The position numbers and the translations under genes are program-made. Shown here piece by piece: positions 36,967-46,376 of a DNA stretch of 64,000 nucleotides. Location of the stretch: NCBI GenBank assembly GCA_000403335.2, contig KE159617.1:1076917-1140916 (forward strand), written 5' to 3'. The notes under the pieces are model-generated. The model made no database searches, was not told where the DNA came from, and saw only the letters and a list, made by a program, of their open reading frames with translations. Source of the stretch: Lachnospiraceae bacterium MD335. GTDB taxonomy: Bacteria; Bacillota; Clostridia; Lachnospirales; Lachnospiraceae. The stretch's first letter is position 1. Every line of letters begins with the position of its first letter.

Positions 36967-38580
36967 ATGGTTGACAAGGTATTGGATTTTGGAAAGAAGC
37001 TTTTAGAGAAATTCAAAGAATGGTGGAACAAATTCCAACCGAAACAGAAAACATTGATAATCGGAGTGATAGCAGTTGTACTGCTTGCAATCGGTATTCT
37101 GATTGCGGTGCTTACAATGAAGAAGTTTGAACCTCTTGTAAATTGTGAGTCTACGAAGGAAGCTGCTACCATCAGAGATTTGCTTGACGGAGAAAATTTG
37201 ACTTATAAGGTATCGACAGACGGGTTGCGGTTTGATATACTGTCAACACAGGTAGCCGATGCAAACCTCTTGCTTGGCGCAAACAACATTCCGACGGCGG
37301 CATATACGCTTGATGATGTGCTTGACGGCAAGTTCTCTACCACAGAAGCAGATAAACAGAAACGTTACAAGCTTTATTTGGAAACACAGATAGAGGAAGA
37401 CGTGGAAAGCATGAGAGCGGTTAAAACGGCATCATGCCAGCTTACAATTCCGGAAGATAACGGAACATTAATCGCACAGAACCTTGATACATACGCGAGC
37501 GTGCTCCTGGAGCTTAATGAGGGCGCGGAGTTTACCGAGGAAAATGCGGCAGCAATTGCAAGGCTTGTTGCAACGGGTCTTGGAAACGAAACGACGGATA
37601 ATATTACAATTACAGATGTGGAAGGAACCATTTGGTTTCCGGTTGAGCAGACTTACTCGACAATCGAGAAGGCGGATACAATGCTCATGCTCAAGCAGGA
37701 AGCGGAAAGCCTGATTAAGAACGAGGTAAGACAGGTTCTTTTGGGAACAAACGAGTTTAATCAGATTGAGGTTGCAACAAACATCACAATGGATTTCTCT
37801 CAGAAAGAGATTACACAGCACAATTATACACCTGCGGAGGGACAGGAGCAGGGCGTTCTTTCACATGACGAACTCTACACCTCAAATACGCAGGACGGTT
37901 TGGGCGGCGTGCCGGGTACGGACTCAAATTCCGAGACGGATTATTTAATCAGTGAGCAGACAGGCACAAACGCAAATTCATATGAGCATAAAAGAGATTA
38001 TCTCCCGAACGAGGAGATTATCAAGACCACCGCAGCGACCGGCACGATCGAATACGCAAACAGTACCGTTTCGGTAGCGGCAGTGAAATACCGTGTCGTA
38101 AGAGAGGACGATGTAAAACTTCAGGGACTCTTAGACGGCATTAGTTGGGAAGAATATAAGCTTGCAAATAATGCAAAGACAAAAATAGAATTGGATGACG
38201 ACCTGATTAGCATGGTGGCAAATGCAACCGGCATACCGGTAAAGAACGTGACCTTTGTGGCATACGAGGAGGTACAGTTTATCGATACGGTTCAGAGCAA
38301 GGTTTCTTATAAAGATATTATTCAGATTGTACTGATTGTCATTATCCTTGCACTTCTTGCATTTGTGGTAATCATGAGTCTGAGAACCAAGAGAGAAGTC
38401 GATGAAGAGGAAGAGCTTGCGGTTGAGGATTTGTTACAGTCAAATCAGGTAGACCAGCTTGAAACCATCTCGACAGAACAGAAATCTGAGGCAAGGAAGC
38501 TGATAGAAACATTCGTAGAAGAAAATCCCGAGGCAGTTGCAATTCTTTTAAGAAACTGGCTTGAAGAGGATTGGGGGTAA
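36967..38580 (+). CDS. fliF: Flagellar MS-ring protein FliF
   Basis: 537 residues. Two membrane helices: about 33-52 (IIGVIAVVLLAIGILIAVL) and about 447-468 (IVLIVIILALLAFVVIM). Between them are YscJ/FliF secretin-like ring domains. The short acidic C-terminal tail (LIETFVEENPEAVAILLRNWL) binds FliG. The ATG follows GGAGAAGGAG. The FliF-FliG order is canonical. Confidence 0.95.
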   Translation: MVDKVLDFGKKLLEKFKEWWNKFQPKQKTLIIGVIAVVLLAIGILIAVLTMKKFEPLVNCESTKEAATIRDLLDGENLTYKVSTDGLRFDILSTQVADANLLLGANNIPTAAYTLDDVLDGKFSTTEADKQKRYKLYLETQIEEDVESMRAVKTASCQLTIPEDNGTLIAQNLDTYASVLLELNEGAEFTEENAAAIARLVATGLGNETTDNITITDVEGTIWFPVEQTYSTIEKADTMLMLKQEAESLIKNEVRQVLLGTNEFNQIEVATNITMDFSQKEITQHNYTPAEGQEQGVLSHDELYTSNTQDGLGGVPGTDSNSETDYLISEQTGTNANSYEHKRDYLPNEEIIKTTAATGTIEYANSTVSVAAVKYRVVREDDVKLQGLLDGISWEEYKLANNAKTKIELDDDLISMVANATGIPVKNVTFVAYEEVQFIDTVQSKVSYKDIIQIVLIVIILALLAFVVIMSLRTKREVDEEEELAVEDLLQSNQVDQLETISTEQKSEARKLIETFVEENPEAVAILLRNWLEEDWG

Positions 38581-38586
38581 TTTATC

Positions 38587-39597
38587 ATGGCTGATAAAGA
38601 GGAATTAAAAGGAATACAGAAAGCGGCGATCCTGTTAATCGCGTTGGGACCCGAAAAGTCCTCTCTGATATTCAAGCACTTAAAGGAGGACGAAATTGAG
38701 GATTTGACGCTCGAAATCGCAAATACAAAGAGCGTGACCATACAGGTCAAAGAGAAAGTTATCAATGAATTTTACGAAGTCTGCCTTGCGCAGCAGTATA
38801 TCGCCGAAGGCGGTATCGGATACGCGAAGGAGCTTCTCGAGAAAGCGCTCGGTGCAGACAAGGCGATGGATGTTATCGGAAAGCTGACCGCATCATTGCA
38901 GGTAAAACCGTTCGAGTTTGTCAAGAAGACAGACGCGTCACAGCTCTTAAACTTTATACAGGATGAGCACCCGCAGACCATTGCCCTGATACTTTCGTAC
39001 CTGTCGGCAGCCCAGTCCGCGACCATCTTAGGCGCGCTGGCGCCCGAAAAGCAGGCGGATGTGGCAAGGCGTATCGCGACAATGGACCGAACAAGTCCCG
39101 ATGTCATCAAGGAAGTGGAGCGCGTGTTAGAGTCAAAACTGTCTTCTTTGGTAAATCAGGATTACACGATTATCGGCGGTGTCGACGCAGTCGTAGAGAT
39201 TTTGAATACGGTAGACAGAGGAACAGAAAAACACATTATGGAAACACTCGAGGTCGAGGAGCCCGAATTGGCAGACGAGATCAGAAAGAAGATGTTCGTA
39301 TTCGAGGATATTCTATTGCTCGACGACCGTTCCATCCAGCGTGTGCTTAGGGATGTTGATAACAATGACCTTGCGATTGCATGTAAGGGTTCTGCAGAAG
39401 AGGTACAGAATGCGATTTTCAACAATATGTCAAAGCGTCTTGCTGAGATGATTCGTGAAGATATGGAATTTATGGGACCTGTCCGTATGAAGGACGTTGA
39501 GGAAGCGCAGCAGAAGATTGTAAATATCATAAGAAAACTCGAGGATTCTGCTGAAATCGTTATTTCTCGAGGCGGAGGTGACGAGATCGTTGTATAG
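38587..39597 (+). CDS. fliG: Flagellar motor switch protein FliG
   Basis: C-ring rotor protein of 336 residues. The N-terminal FliF-binding domain (GIQKAAILLIALGPEKSS), the middle EHPQTIALILSYL segment and the C-terminal torque helix region (DIEFMGPVRMKDVEEAQQ-like) are seen. The ATG follows GGGGG. It overlaps fliH by 8 bases. Confidence 0.96.
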   Translation: MADKEELKGIQKAAILLIALGPEKSSLIFKHLKEDEIEDLTLEIANTKSVTIQVKEKVINEFYEVCLAQQYIAEGGIGYAKELLEKALGADKAMDVIGKLTASLQVKPFEFVKKTDASQLLNFIQDEHPQTIALILSYLSAAQSATILGALAPEKQADVARRIATMDRTSPDVIKEVERVLESKLSSLVNQDYTIIGGVDAVVEILNTVDRGTEKHIMETLEVEEPELADEIRKKMFVFEDILLLDDRSIQRVLRDVDNNDLAIACKGSAEEVQNAIFNNMSKRLAEMIREDMEFMGPVRMKDVEEAQQKIVNIIRKLEDSAEIVISRGGGDEIVV

Positions 39598-40513
39598 TAA
39601 TGGCGGTGTATTAAAATCAGGCTGGGTTGTAGTCAATCCGGAAAATACAAGAATTATAGACTCCAACGCAAGAGCCGAGGCGAAGCTCAAAGAGCTTGCC
39701 TTGGAGCTTGCAAGACAGTGCGGTGAGGAACCGGAGTTTACGGAAGGTTTCACACAAGGGATTAATGCCGTGGAGGTTTCCGAGCTGATGCGCGACGAGG
39801 AAGGCAATATTGTCAGCTATGAGCAGGAAGACGGCTTTACATCAGAGCAGATACCTGAGCCGCAGCCGGCATCCGGTCCTGCTTACGAGGAAATTATCGC
39901 GCAGGCACAGGCTGAAGTCGAGGAGATGAAGCGGCATGCTGTCGCGGAGATTGAAGCGATGCGCGTACAGGTTGCGGAGGAAGGCAGAAATCAAGGGTAT
40001 CAGGACGGTCTTGAGCAGGGCAGGCAGGAAGGCTTTGCACAAGGTCATCAGGACGGTCTTGACAGCGTTTCCGAGGCAAGGGAGCATGCGCTTGCGGAGG
40101 TTGCCGCAAAGGCGGAAAAGCTTGAAAAGGAATATGAAAGAAAAGTAAAAGAATTAGAGCCGCAGTTTATTGATACGCTTACCGGAATCTATGAACATAT
40201 TTTTCATGTGAGCCTTCGCGGTTCAAGAGAGCTGATTGTTTATCTGATACAGAATACCATGCGCAATATTGAAGGCGGAAATACATATCTCATTCATGTT
40301 TCCAAGGAGGATTATCCCTTTGCAAGCATGCAGAAGAGAGAGCTGATTAAAAACACGAACATCAATATTGATGATGTGGAGCTTTTGGAGGACGCGACGC
40401 TTGGCAAAAACGAGTGTATGATAGAGACGGGAAGCGGTGTGTTTGACTGTAGTCTTGGCACGCAGCTGGAAGCTTTGAATGAAGAGCTTCGTCTGTTATC
40501 CTATGAGCCTTAA
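39590..40513 (+). CDS. fliH: Flagellar export ATPase regulator FliH
   Basis: Stator-like partner of the FliI ATPase, about 307 residues. It has a charged coiled coil (about 95-200) holding six glycines spaced four apart in YQDGLEQGRQEGFAQGHQDG, the GxxxG repeat typical of FliH. A C-terminal FliH/YscL domain follows. The start is a TTG at 39590, 8 bases after GGAGGTGA (39574-39581) inside fliG. The in-frame GTG at 39578 overlaps the Shine-Dalgarno and cannot be used with it. Translation is coupled to fliG. Confidence 0.9.
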   Translation: MYSNGGVLKSGWVVVNPENTRIIDSNARAEAKLKELALELARQCGEEPEFTEGFTQGINAVEVSELMRDEEGNIVSYEQEDGFTSEQIPEPQPASGPAYEEIIAQAQAEVEEMKRHAVAEIEAMRVQVAEEGRNQGYQDGLEQGRQEGFAQGHQDGLDSVSEAREHALAEVAAKAEKLEKEYERKVKELEPQFIDTLTGIYEHIFHVSLRGSRELIVYLIQNTMRNIEGGNTYLIHVSKEDYPFASMQKRELIKNTNINIDDVELLEDATLGKNECMIETGSGVFDCSLGTQLEALNEELRLLSYEP

Positions 40514-40556
40514 ACTTTTGTTTCATAAAAAACGAACCAAAAAAGGAATGAAGCCA

Positions 40557-41888
40557 ATGGAAATGGAAGATATAATATCCTTTGATAAATATAAGGCAGT
40601 GACCAACAAAAGCTTTTTCAAAAAGCTGGGCAAGGTTGAGAATGTGGTGGGACTGACCATTGAATCTTCGGGACCGGATGCCAAACTGGGGGATATGTGC
40701 AAAATTTATACAGACCCCGAAAAAAAGCACGGCGTTCTTGCCGAGGTCGTTGGCTTTAAGGACAGAAAAACGCTTCTGATGCCTTACGAAGACACGGAGG
40801 GCATCGGACTTGGCTGTATTGTCGAGAACATGAATTATCCGCTGAGCGTATCGGTGGGGGAGAGCCTTCTCGGAAAGACGCTGGACGGTCTTGGACGCTG
40901 TGTGGACGGTTTTGTGCCGGATCCGCATTCCATCAAGCGTTATCCGCTTGAGGCACCGCCCCCGGACCCGATGAGCAGGACCATTATCAGTGAGGTGCTT
41001 TCGCTCGGCGTTAAGGCGGTGGACGGGTTGATTACCGTCGGCAAAGGTCAGCGTATCGGTATATTTGCCGGTTCCGGTGTCGGAAAATCCACGCTGATGG
41101 GAATGTTCGCTCGTAATACAAGGGCAGATATTAATGTGATTGCGCTCATTGGAGAGCGTGGCAGAGAGGTGAAAGAGTTTATCGAGCGCGACTTGGGCGA
41201 GGAGGGTATGCGTCGGTCCATTGTGGTGGTGGCAACTTCCGACAGACCTGCGCTGGAGCGTAATAAGGCGGCAAAGACAGCGACGGCGATTGCCGAATAT
41301 TTTAGGGACCAGGGAAAAGACGTCCTTTTAATGATGGACTCACTCACACGTTTTTCGATGGCACAAAGAGAAATCGGGCTTGCGACAGGTGAGCCCCCGG
41401 TTACGAGGGGATACCCGCCAAGCGTGTATTCCGAGATGCCAAAGCTTTTGGAGCGTGCAGGCTGCTCCGAAAAGGGATCAATTACAGGACTTTACACCGT
41501 TTTGGTAGAAGGTGAAGATTTTAATGAACCGATTACGGATACGGCGCGAAGTATTTTGGATGGGCACATCATGCTCACAAGAAAGCTTGCAAACAGAAAT
41601 CATTATCCGGCGATTGACGTACTGCAGAGTATTTCAAGATGTATGTCGATGATCGCGGACCGCGACCATAAACAGGCGGCAGGAAAGTTGAAGAACATTA
41701 TGGCGACCTATAATGAAGCGGAGGATTTGATTAATATTGGCGCCTACAAGAAGGGCAGCAATGCGAACATTGACAGGGCAATCGATATGATCGATGAAGT
41801 AAATGAGTACCTTTTGCAGTCTACCGACGATAAATTCAGCTTTGAGGAGTCGGTGGAACAGTTAGAGAATCTATTCGAAGAAAAGTAA
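40557..41888 (+). CDS. fliI: Flagellum-specific export ATPase FliI
   Basis: F1-beta-like ATPase that powers unfolding and unloading of export cargo. About 443 residues. Walker A AGSGVGKST (about 170-178), the ALIGERGREVKEFIE segment, Walker B LLMMDSLTRF and the TGEPPVTRGYPPS motif. The ATG at 40557 is 9 bases after AAAGGA; the longer open frame to 40479 overlaps fliH. Confidence 0.95.
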   Translation: MEMEDIISFDKYKAVTNKSFFKKLGKVENVVGLTIESSGPDAKLGDMCKIYTDPEKKHGVLAEVVGFKDRKTLLMPYEDTEGIGLGCIVENMNYPLSVSVGESLLGKTLDGLGRCVDGFVPDPHSIKRYPLEAPPPDPMSRTIISEVLSLGVKAVDGLITVGKGQRIGIFAGSGVGKSTLMGMFARNTRADINVIALIGERGREVKEFIERDLGEEGMRRSIVVVATSDRPALERNKAAKTATAIAEYFRDQGKDVLLMMDSLTRFSMAQREIGLATGEPPVTRGYPPSVYSEMPKLLERAGCSEKGSITGLYTVLVEGEDFNEPITDTARSILDGHIMLTRKLANRNHYPAIDVLQSISRCMSMIADRDHKQAAGKLKNIMATYNEAEDLINIGAYKKGSNANIDRAIDMIDEVNEYLLQSTDDKFSFEESVEQLENLFEEK

Positions 41889-41895
41889 TGGATGG

Positions 41896-41929
41896 TGCTG
41901 GTGCTAAAAGTGGTTAGCGCACGGCAGCA
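41896..41929 (+). other. Two-part intra-operon hairpin between fliI and fliJ
   Basis: TGCTG/CAGCA (41896-41900 and 41925-41929) encloses GTGCTAA/TTAGCGC (41901-41907 and 41914-41920) with loop AAGTGG. No U-tract follows. It ends just before the fliJ ribosome binding site. Confidence 0.45.
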
Positions 41930-41941
41930 TGGAGGATTGGA

Positions 41942-42397
41942 ATGGCAGTTTTTCGGTATAAGATGCAGGGGATCCTTGATATTAAGGAAAAGCTTGAAAA
42001 TAAGGCGAAACAGGATTTTGCCGAGGCAAACATGAGACTGGACGCCGAGAAGCAAAAGATGGATGAACTGCAGGCAAAACGTTTTTTCTACATGCAGGAG
42101 GGAGTAAAGCTGCGCATGGAAATTATTGATGTGCGCAAGATAAGGGAAAATAAAATCGCTGTGCTCAAGATGGATGAGTACATTGCCAATCAGAAGAAGG
42201 AGATTGCGCGCGCCGCAAAAGCCGTGGAGAAGGCAAGGGCGGCATTGCAGGAAGTGATGCAGGAGCGCAAAGCGCATGAAAAATTGAAGGAAAGTGCGTT
42301 TGAGGAGTTTTTGAAGGAGGAGCAGGCAACGGAGAGCAAAGAGATTGACCAGCTCACCTCGTATACATATGGACAGAAACTAATGGAGGAAGAGTGA
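41942..42397 (+). CDS. fliJ: Flagellar export chaperone FliJ
   Basis: 151-residue, almost fully coiled-coil protein starting MAVFRYKMQGILDIKEKLE, the family signature. It sits in the FliI ring and connects to the FlhA gate. The ATG follows GGAGGATTGG. Confidence 0.93.
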   Translation: MAVFRYKMQGILDIKEKLENKAKQDFAEANMRLDAEKQKMDELQAKRFFYMQEGVKLRMEIIDVRKIRENKIAVLKMDEYIANQKKEIARAAKAVEKARAALQEVMQERKAHEKLKESAFEEFLKEEQATESKEIDQLTSYTYGQKLMEEE

Positions 42398-42416
42398 AAG
42401 GAGTATAAGGAGAGGG

Positions 42417-43289
42417 ATGGCACGTAAGGACGAAAATTTGAGCCCTGAGGAGGAGCAGCTCAAACAGTTAAAAGAAGACCAAAAGGCATTTAAGCGGGAG
42501 CAGAAAAATCAGAAAAAGGAAGCGAAGAAGCGCGCGAAAGAGCTTGAAAATCAACAGCGGGAGCTTGACGAGCAAATCGACGGAACAAATGCCTCAGTCG
42601 TGGTGGTGACTCTGTTTATTATCGCGATATGGCTTGGTATTTTGTGCCTGTTAGTGAAGATGGATGTGGGAGGCTTTGGCTCCAATGTCCTTACACCGAT
42701 ATTAAAGGATGTGCCCGTTATCAATAAAATTCTTCCGTCTGAGTCCGGCACGGAAACCACAAAGGATAAGGCTTACGGCGGCTACAACAGCATCAAGGAT
42801 GCCGTGGAGGAGATAAACAACTTACAAAAGCAGATGGAAACGCTTCAAAATAATAATACTTCATATTCCGAGCAGATTGAGGCGCTCAAGGCGGAGGTGC
42901 AGCGCTTACAAACCTTTGAGGATAATCAGGTTGATTTCCAGCGTATCAAAGAGCAGTTTTATGAAGAGGTTGTGTATGCGGAGAACGGTCCGGGAGCGGA
43001 AGCTTACCGTACATATTATGAAGAGATGGATCCGACAACCGCCGAGGCATTATATAAGCAGGTGATTCAGGAAGAGGCTGTCAACAACAAGATGAAGGAT
43101 TATGTTGCGACATACAGCAGCATGGAGGCATCAAAAGCAGCGGCGATTTTAAGTGCAATGACAGACAACTTAAATCTTGCCGCAGAAATTTTGGAAAGTC
43201 TTTCCTCTTCATCAAGAGCGGCTATAATGGCAGAGATGGATCCGTCCATTGCCGCAAGACTGACAAAAATTATGAATCCAAATAGCTAA
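42417..43289 (+). CDS. MotE/YlxF-like MgtE_N-domain flagellar protein
   Basis: 290 residues. A highly charged cytoplasmic N terminus (about 1-55) is followed by one membrane helix (VVVVTLFIIAIWLGILCLLV, about 60-80). A coiled coil (about 120-165) and a C-terminal MgtE-N-like helical domain (MDPTTAEALYKQV and MEASKAAAILSAM, about 200-290) come next. The position between fliJ and fliK matches ylxF in Bacillus and motE in some alphaproteobacteria, where MotE helps the stator chaperone MotC. A role in stator or basal-body assembly is inferred. The ATG follows AGGAGAGGG. Confidence 0.8.
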   Translation: MARKDENLSPEEEQLKQLKEDQKAFKREQKNQKKEAKKRAKELENQQRELDEQIDGTNASVVVVTLFIIAIWLGILCLLVKMDVGGFGSNVLTPILKDVPVINKILPSESGTETTKDKAYGGYNSIKDAVEEINNLQKQMETLQNNNTSYSEQIEALKAEVQRLQTFEDNQVDFQRIKEQFYEEVVYAENGPGAEAYRTYYEEMDPTTAEALYKQVIQEEAVNNKMKDYVATYSSMEASKAAAILSAMTDNLNLAAEILESLSSSSRAAIMAEMDPSIAARLTKIMNPNS

Positions 43290-43314
43290 TGCATTTATGT
43301 AAATTCGTCGATAT
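43287..43314 (+). promoter_or_regulatory. Candidate SigD (FliA)-like promoter before fliK
   Basis: TAAT (43287-43290) and GTCGATAT (43307-43314) are separated by 16 bases, close to the TAAA-N15-GCCGATAA pattern. It overlaps the stop of the preceding gene and the element TTATGTAAA (43295-43303). Confidence 0.3.
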
Positions 43315-43320
43315 ATATGA

Positions 43321-43360
43321 TGTAAACGCTGCCGGTGTTATAAAACGCCGGCGCCTTACA
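43321..43360 (+). other. Long imperfect intra-operon hairpin before fliK
   Basis: An outer TGTAA/TTACA pair and an inner 9-bp stem GCCGGTGTT/AACGCCGGC (43331-43339 and 43344-43352; loop ATAA). No T-run follows. Confidence 0.5.
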
Positions 43361-43410
43361 TAGAAGAAACAAAAAAAGAACCTTGAAAAGTTAAGAAAGG
43401 AGGAATGACA

Positions 43411-44985
43411 ATGGCGGTTAAAACCGTAAATGTTTCGGGATTTGACGTAGGGATCGCACTTGGCGCGACGGCAAAGACGAAAGCGGTAACGGAAGGCGCA
43501 CAGAGCTTTGGCGATGTTCTGAATAAGGCTGGCGACAAACTTTCGCAGGGCAGTCAGACATCATTCAAAAATGCGGATGTTTCCAAAAACGCAGGACAAA
43601 AGAAGCCCGAAACAGGAACAGACAGTCAAAAGGCAGAGGAAACCAAGGAACCTTTTGAAGCTGCCGACAGTGCACAGGAAACGGCAAAAGAGTCTGAGTG
43701 TGCAAAGGAGACGCCGGCTGATAAAACAAATCCGTTAGATGAAAAGTGCAGTACAGCCGAGCCGAATGAGGAAGCGGACGAGATGGCGACGCAGCAGCTT
43801 GCAGACGCGTTGGCGCAGATTATCGAACAGCTAAAGCAGCTGCTTGGAATCAGTGACGAGGAACTGCTTGCAGGAATGGAAAGCATCGGTATTCGGTCAA
43901 CAGACCTGCTGAATACGGATTACATGGCGCAGCTTTTAACGGCAGTTGCAGGTGAGGGTGAAGCGATCAGCTTTGTGACAAATGAGGATTTGTATGCGGC
44001 TTTGCAGGAGATGACAGCGACCGTGGAAACGGTTTCGGCTCAGCTTTTAGAAGACATGGGACTGACACAGGAGGAGCTTGACGCACTCTTAGAGAAGCTG
44101 AATCGGATGCAGAATACACAGATGGAAGGACCGATGCAGTCAACCCTGTCGGAGGCAGAAACAGAAATGACCAACATGGTCAATGAGGATGCGGTTATGT
44201 CACAGGATGACGTTTTGAACGTGGTTGTTGAGGAAAACGGCAAGTCTTTGCAGACAAAGACACCGGAAAACCAATCCGCACAAAATCAAAATGACGCGAT
44301 GGAACAAGAACAGCCGGAAAACTCCGCACAGGACACAACAAAGCTTTCGGGACAGAAACCGGAACAAGATGCGCACGGACAGGATAAATCAAATGATTTT
44401 AACGGTCAGCAGGGCGCGGTGCAAGGCTTTGGCGAGAATTTTAACGAGACAGCGCAGGTTACGGCAGATCCCGCAGTAAGCTATACTTCGGGGAATGCGG
44501 ACAGTATCTTAAAGCAGCTTGCGGATTTCGTAAAGATTATCAAAAACGAAAATCTCACGGAAATGGAGCTTCAATTGCATCCGGCAAGCTTAGGAACGGT
44601 CAACGTATCGCTTGTTACCAAGGGAGGAGCGGTGACGGCGGAATTTACGACACAGAATGAGGCAGTTCGCGCAGCGATTGAATCACAGGTATCACAGCTT
44701 ATTACAAACCTGGAAGAGCAGGGCGTTAAAGTAGAAGCAGTCGAAGTATCCGTGGCGAGTCATCAGATGGAGCGCAACCTTGAAGAAAACAGCCAAAATG
44801 ACCAAAGCAGACAGGAGCAGCAGGAACAGCAGCGCGTTTCGGGAACACGCAGAAACAGCATTAATCTGAATGCGTTTGCAGACGGCGACGAGCTTGTACA
44901 GGAAATGCAGGAAGCGGACGATGCGACAAGAATTGCAATGGAACTAATGGCAGCGAATGGAAATTCTATGGATTTAATGGCATAA
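43411..44985 (+). CDS. fliK: Flagellar hook-length control protein FliK
   Basis: About 524 residues. A long, low-complexity N-terminal and middle part rich in Gln, Asn, Glu and Lys forms the molecular-ruler type region. The C-terminal hook-length domain (about 370-460) holds EMELQLHPASLGTVNVSL, the family signature. The ATG at 43411 is 7 bases after AAAGGAGG; an ATG at 43405 is too close. The C-terminal tail (EEQQRVSG) is Gln-rich. Confidence 0.9.
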   Translation: MAVKTVNVSGFDVGIALGATAKTKAVTEGAQSFGDVLNKAGDKLSQGSQTSFKNADVSKNAGQKKPETGTDSQKAEETKEPFEAADSAQETAKESECAKETPADKTNPLDEKCSTAEPNEEADEMATQQLADALAQIIEQLKQLLGISDEELLAGMESIGIRSTDLLNTDYMAQLLTAVAGEGEAISFVTNEDLYAALQEMTATVETVSAQLLEDMGLTQEELDALLEKLNRMQNTQMEGPMQSTLSEAETEMTNMVNEDAVMSQDDVLNVVVEENGKSLQTKTPENQSAQNQNDAMEQEQPENSAQDTTKLSGQKPEQDAHGQDKSNDFNGQQGAVQGFGENFNETAQVTADPAVSYTSGNADSILKQLADFVKIIKNENLTEMELQLHPASLGTVNVSLVTKGGAVTAEFTTQNEAVRAAIESQVSQLITNLEEQGVKVEAVEVSVASHQMERNLEENSQNDQSRQEQQEQQRVSGTRRNSINLNAFADGDELVQEMQEADDATRIAMELMAANGNSMDLMA

Positions 44986-45007
44986 GACAGGAAAGGAGGA
45001 TTATTAT

Positions 45008-45841
45008 ATGGGCAGTTTAGTAGCGCCGGTAGGAGAAGACGGAAAATTACAGACAAATTCAACATCAGGAGATTCCCTGAAAAGTAAAAGTAAAAAGAAC
45101 AATAGTACGGTCGACAGTGACATGTTTCTCTCGCTTCTTGTTGCGGAGATGCAAAATCAGGATCCTTTGGAACCAACGAGCAACACTGAGTGGGTATCCC
45201 AGTATGCAACATTCACGCAGGTTGAGAAGATGGGCGAGATGGCAGAGTCTATTGATTTGTTAAGGGCAAACGATTTGGTTGGCAAGGAAGTCATTATGAA
45301 GGTGACAAGTGAATCGACGGGCGATGTTACTTATGCGAGAGGTACGGTTGACTTTATTACGGTTGAGAACGGAAAGCCGATTATTTGGATTGACGATAAG
45401 CAGTATTCAATGGCTGATTTGGATACGGTTGTCAGCGGCAGCTATTCATCGGCATACGACAAGTATGACACGTTGACGGCAATGCTCAAAGGACTTCCCG
45501 ACATCAAGTACGCGGATAAGTCTTATGAGAATGTTATTAAGGGTGCATATGAGCTGTATAATACATTCAACGACTATGAAAAGAACTTTATGAAGACCTA
45601 TGGTGCAAAAGAGCTTGCGCTGCTTGAACAGTGGAAAGAAAAGCTCAAAGATAAAGGCGTTGATTTCAGTGATGTGGAAGCCAAGGAAGACGAGGCAGGC
45701 GTATCGCTTGATGATATTATGAAGAGCTTTAATACAAAGATGGATGCAATTATTGACAGGCTCAAGCTTTTGACGGGTGATACGGACACGGATAATACCG
45801 ACAAAGATGATACTGACAAAGACGATGCGGATAAAGAATAA
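45008..45841 (+). CDS. flgD: Flagellar hook-capping protein FlgD, with acidic tail
   Basis: Hook scaffolding cap. The N-terminal SDMFLSLLVAEMQNQDPLEP is the FlgD signature, and a short beta region (GKEVIMKVTSESTGDV) follows. The C-terminal half (about 150-250) is a helical region not typical of FlgD. It ends in an aspartate-rich tail (DTDNTDKDDTDKDDADKE). 277 residues. The ATG follows AAAGGAGGATT. Confidence 0.9.
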   Translation: MGSLVAPVGEDGKLQTNSTSGDSLKSKSKKNNSTVDSDMFLSLLVAEMQNQDPLEPTSNTEWVSQYATFTQVEKMGEMAESIDLLRANDLVGKEVIMKVTSESTGDVTYARGTVDFITVENGKPIIWIDDKQYSMADLDTVVSGSYSSAYDKYDTLTAMLKGLPDIKYADKSYENVIKGAYELYNTFNDYEKNFMKTYGAKELALLEQWKEKLKDKGVDFSDVEAKEDEAGVSLDDIMKSFNTKMDAIIDRLKLLTGDTDTDNTDKDDTDKDDADKE

Positions 45842-45871
45842 AAGGCTTTATTGTGGTAAGGAGGAAGGTAT

Positions 45872-46282
45872 ATGAATGTAAACAACAGTCAATTCCTTTC
45901 CATTGAACAGCTACAGGATCAATACTTAAACAGACAGCCGAAAGTTGGCGCAAACGCGAAAGCGCCGTCGGGGATGAGCTTTGAGGAAGTTTTACAAAAG
46001 CAGCAGGCGAAAGAAGCGCAGGCAGCCGGACAGGTAAGGTTTTCAAAGCACGCGGCAGGCAGACTTAGCGACAGGAATATTGAGCTGACAAACGAGCAGA
46101 TGGAAAGGCTGGGTGACGGTGCGAAAAAGGCGGGCGAGAAGGGCATCAGAGAATCCCTTGTGCTGGTTGATGAACTTGCGTTTATCGTAAACACCAAAAA
46201 CAATATGGTAATCACAGCAATGGATCAGACAGAAACAGACGAAAATATTTTTACAAACATTGACGGCGCCGTAATTATTTAG
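45872..46282 (+). CDS. Flagellar operon protein of the TIGR02530 family
   Basis: 136 residues. The segment RFSKHAAGRLSDRNIELT is the family signature, followed by an ALKKA-type helix and a short beta region (LVLVDELAFIVNTKNNMVIT). It stands between flgD and flgE as usual. Its function is not settled; a hook-related role is inferred from position. The ATG follows AAGGAGGAAGG. Confidence 0.85.
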   Translation: MNVNNSQFLSIEQLQDQYLNRQPKVGANAKAPSGMSFEEVLQKQQAKEAQAAGQVRFSKHAAGRLSDRNIELTNEQMERLGDGAKKAGEKGIRESLVLVDELAFIVNTKNNMVITAMDQTETDENIFTNIDGAVII

Positions 46283-46376
46283 AGCCGGACCTTTTAAGGA
46301 GGCTTACAGCCCTTGACTGACAGATGGGGCAGCATGATTAATTTGCGGCAAATATGATTTAGGAGGTCACTTAATT

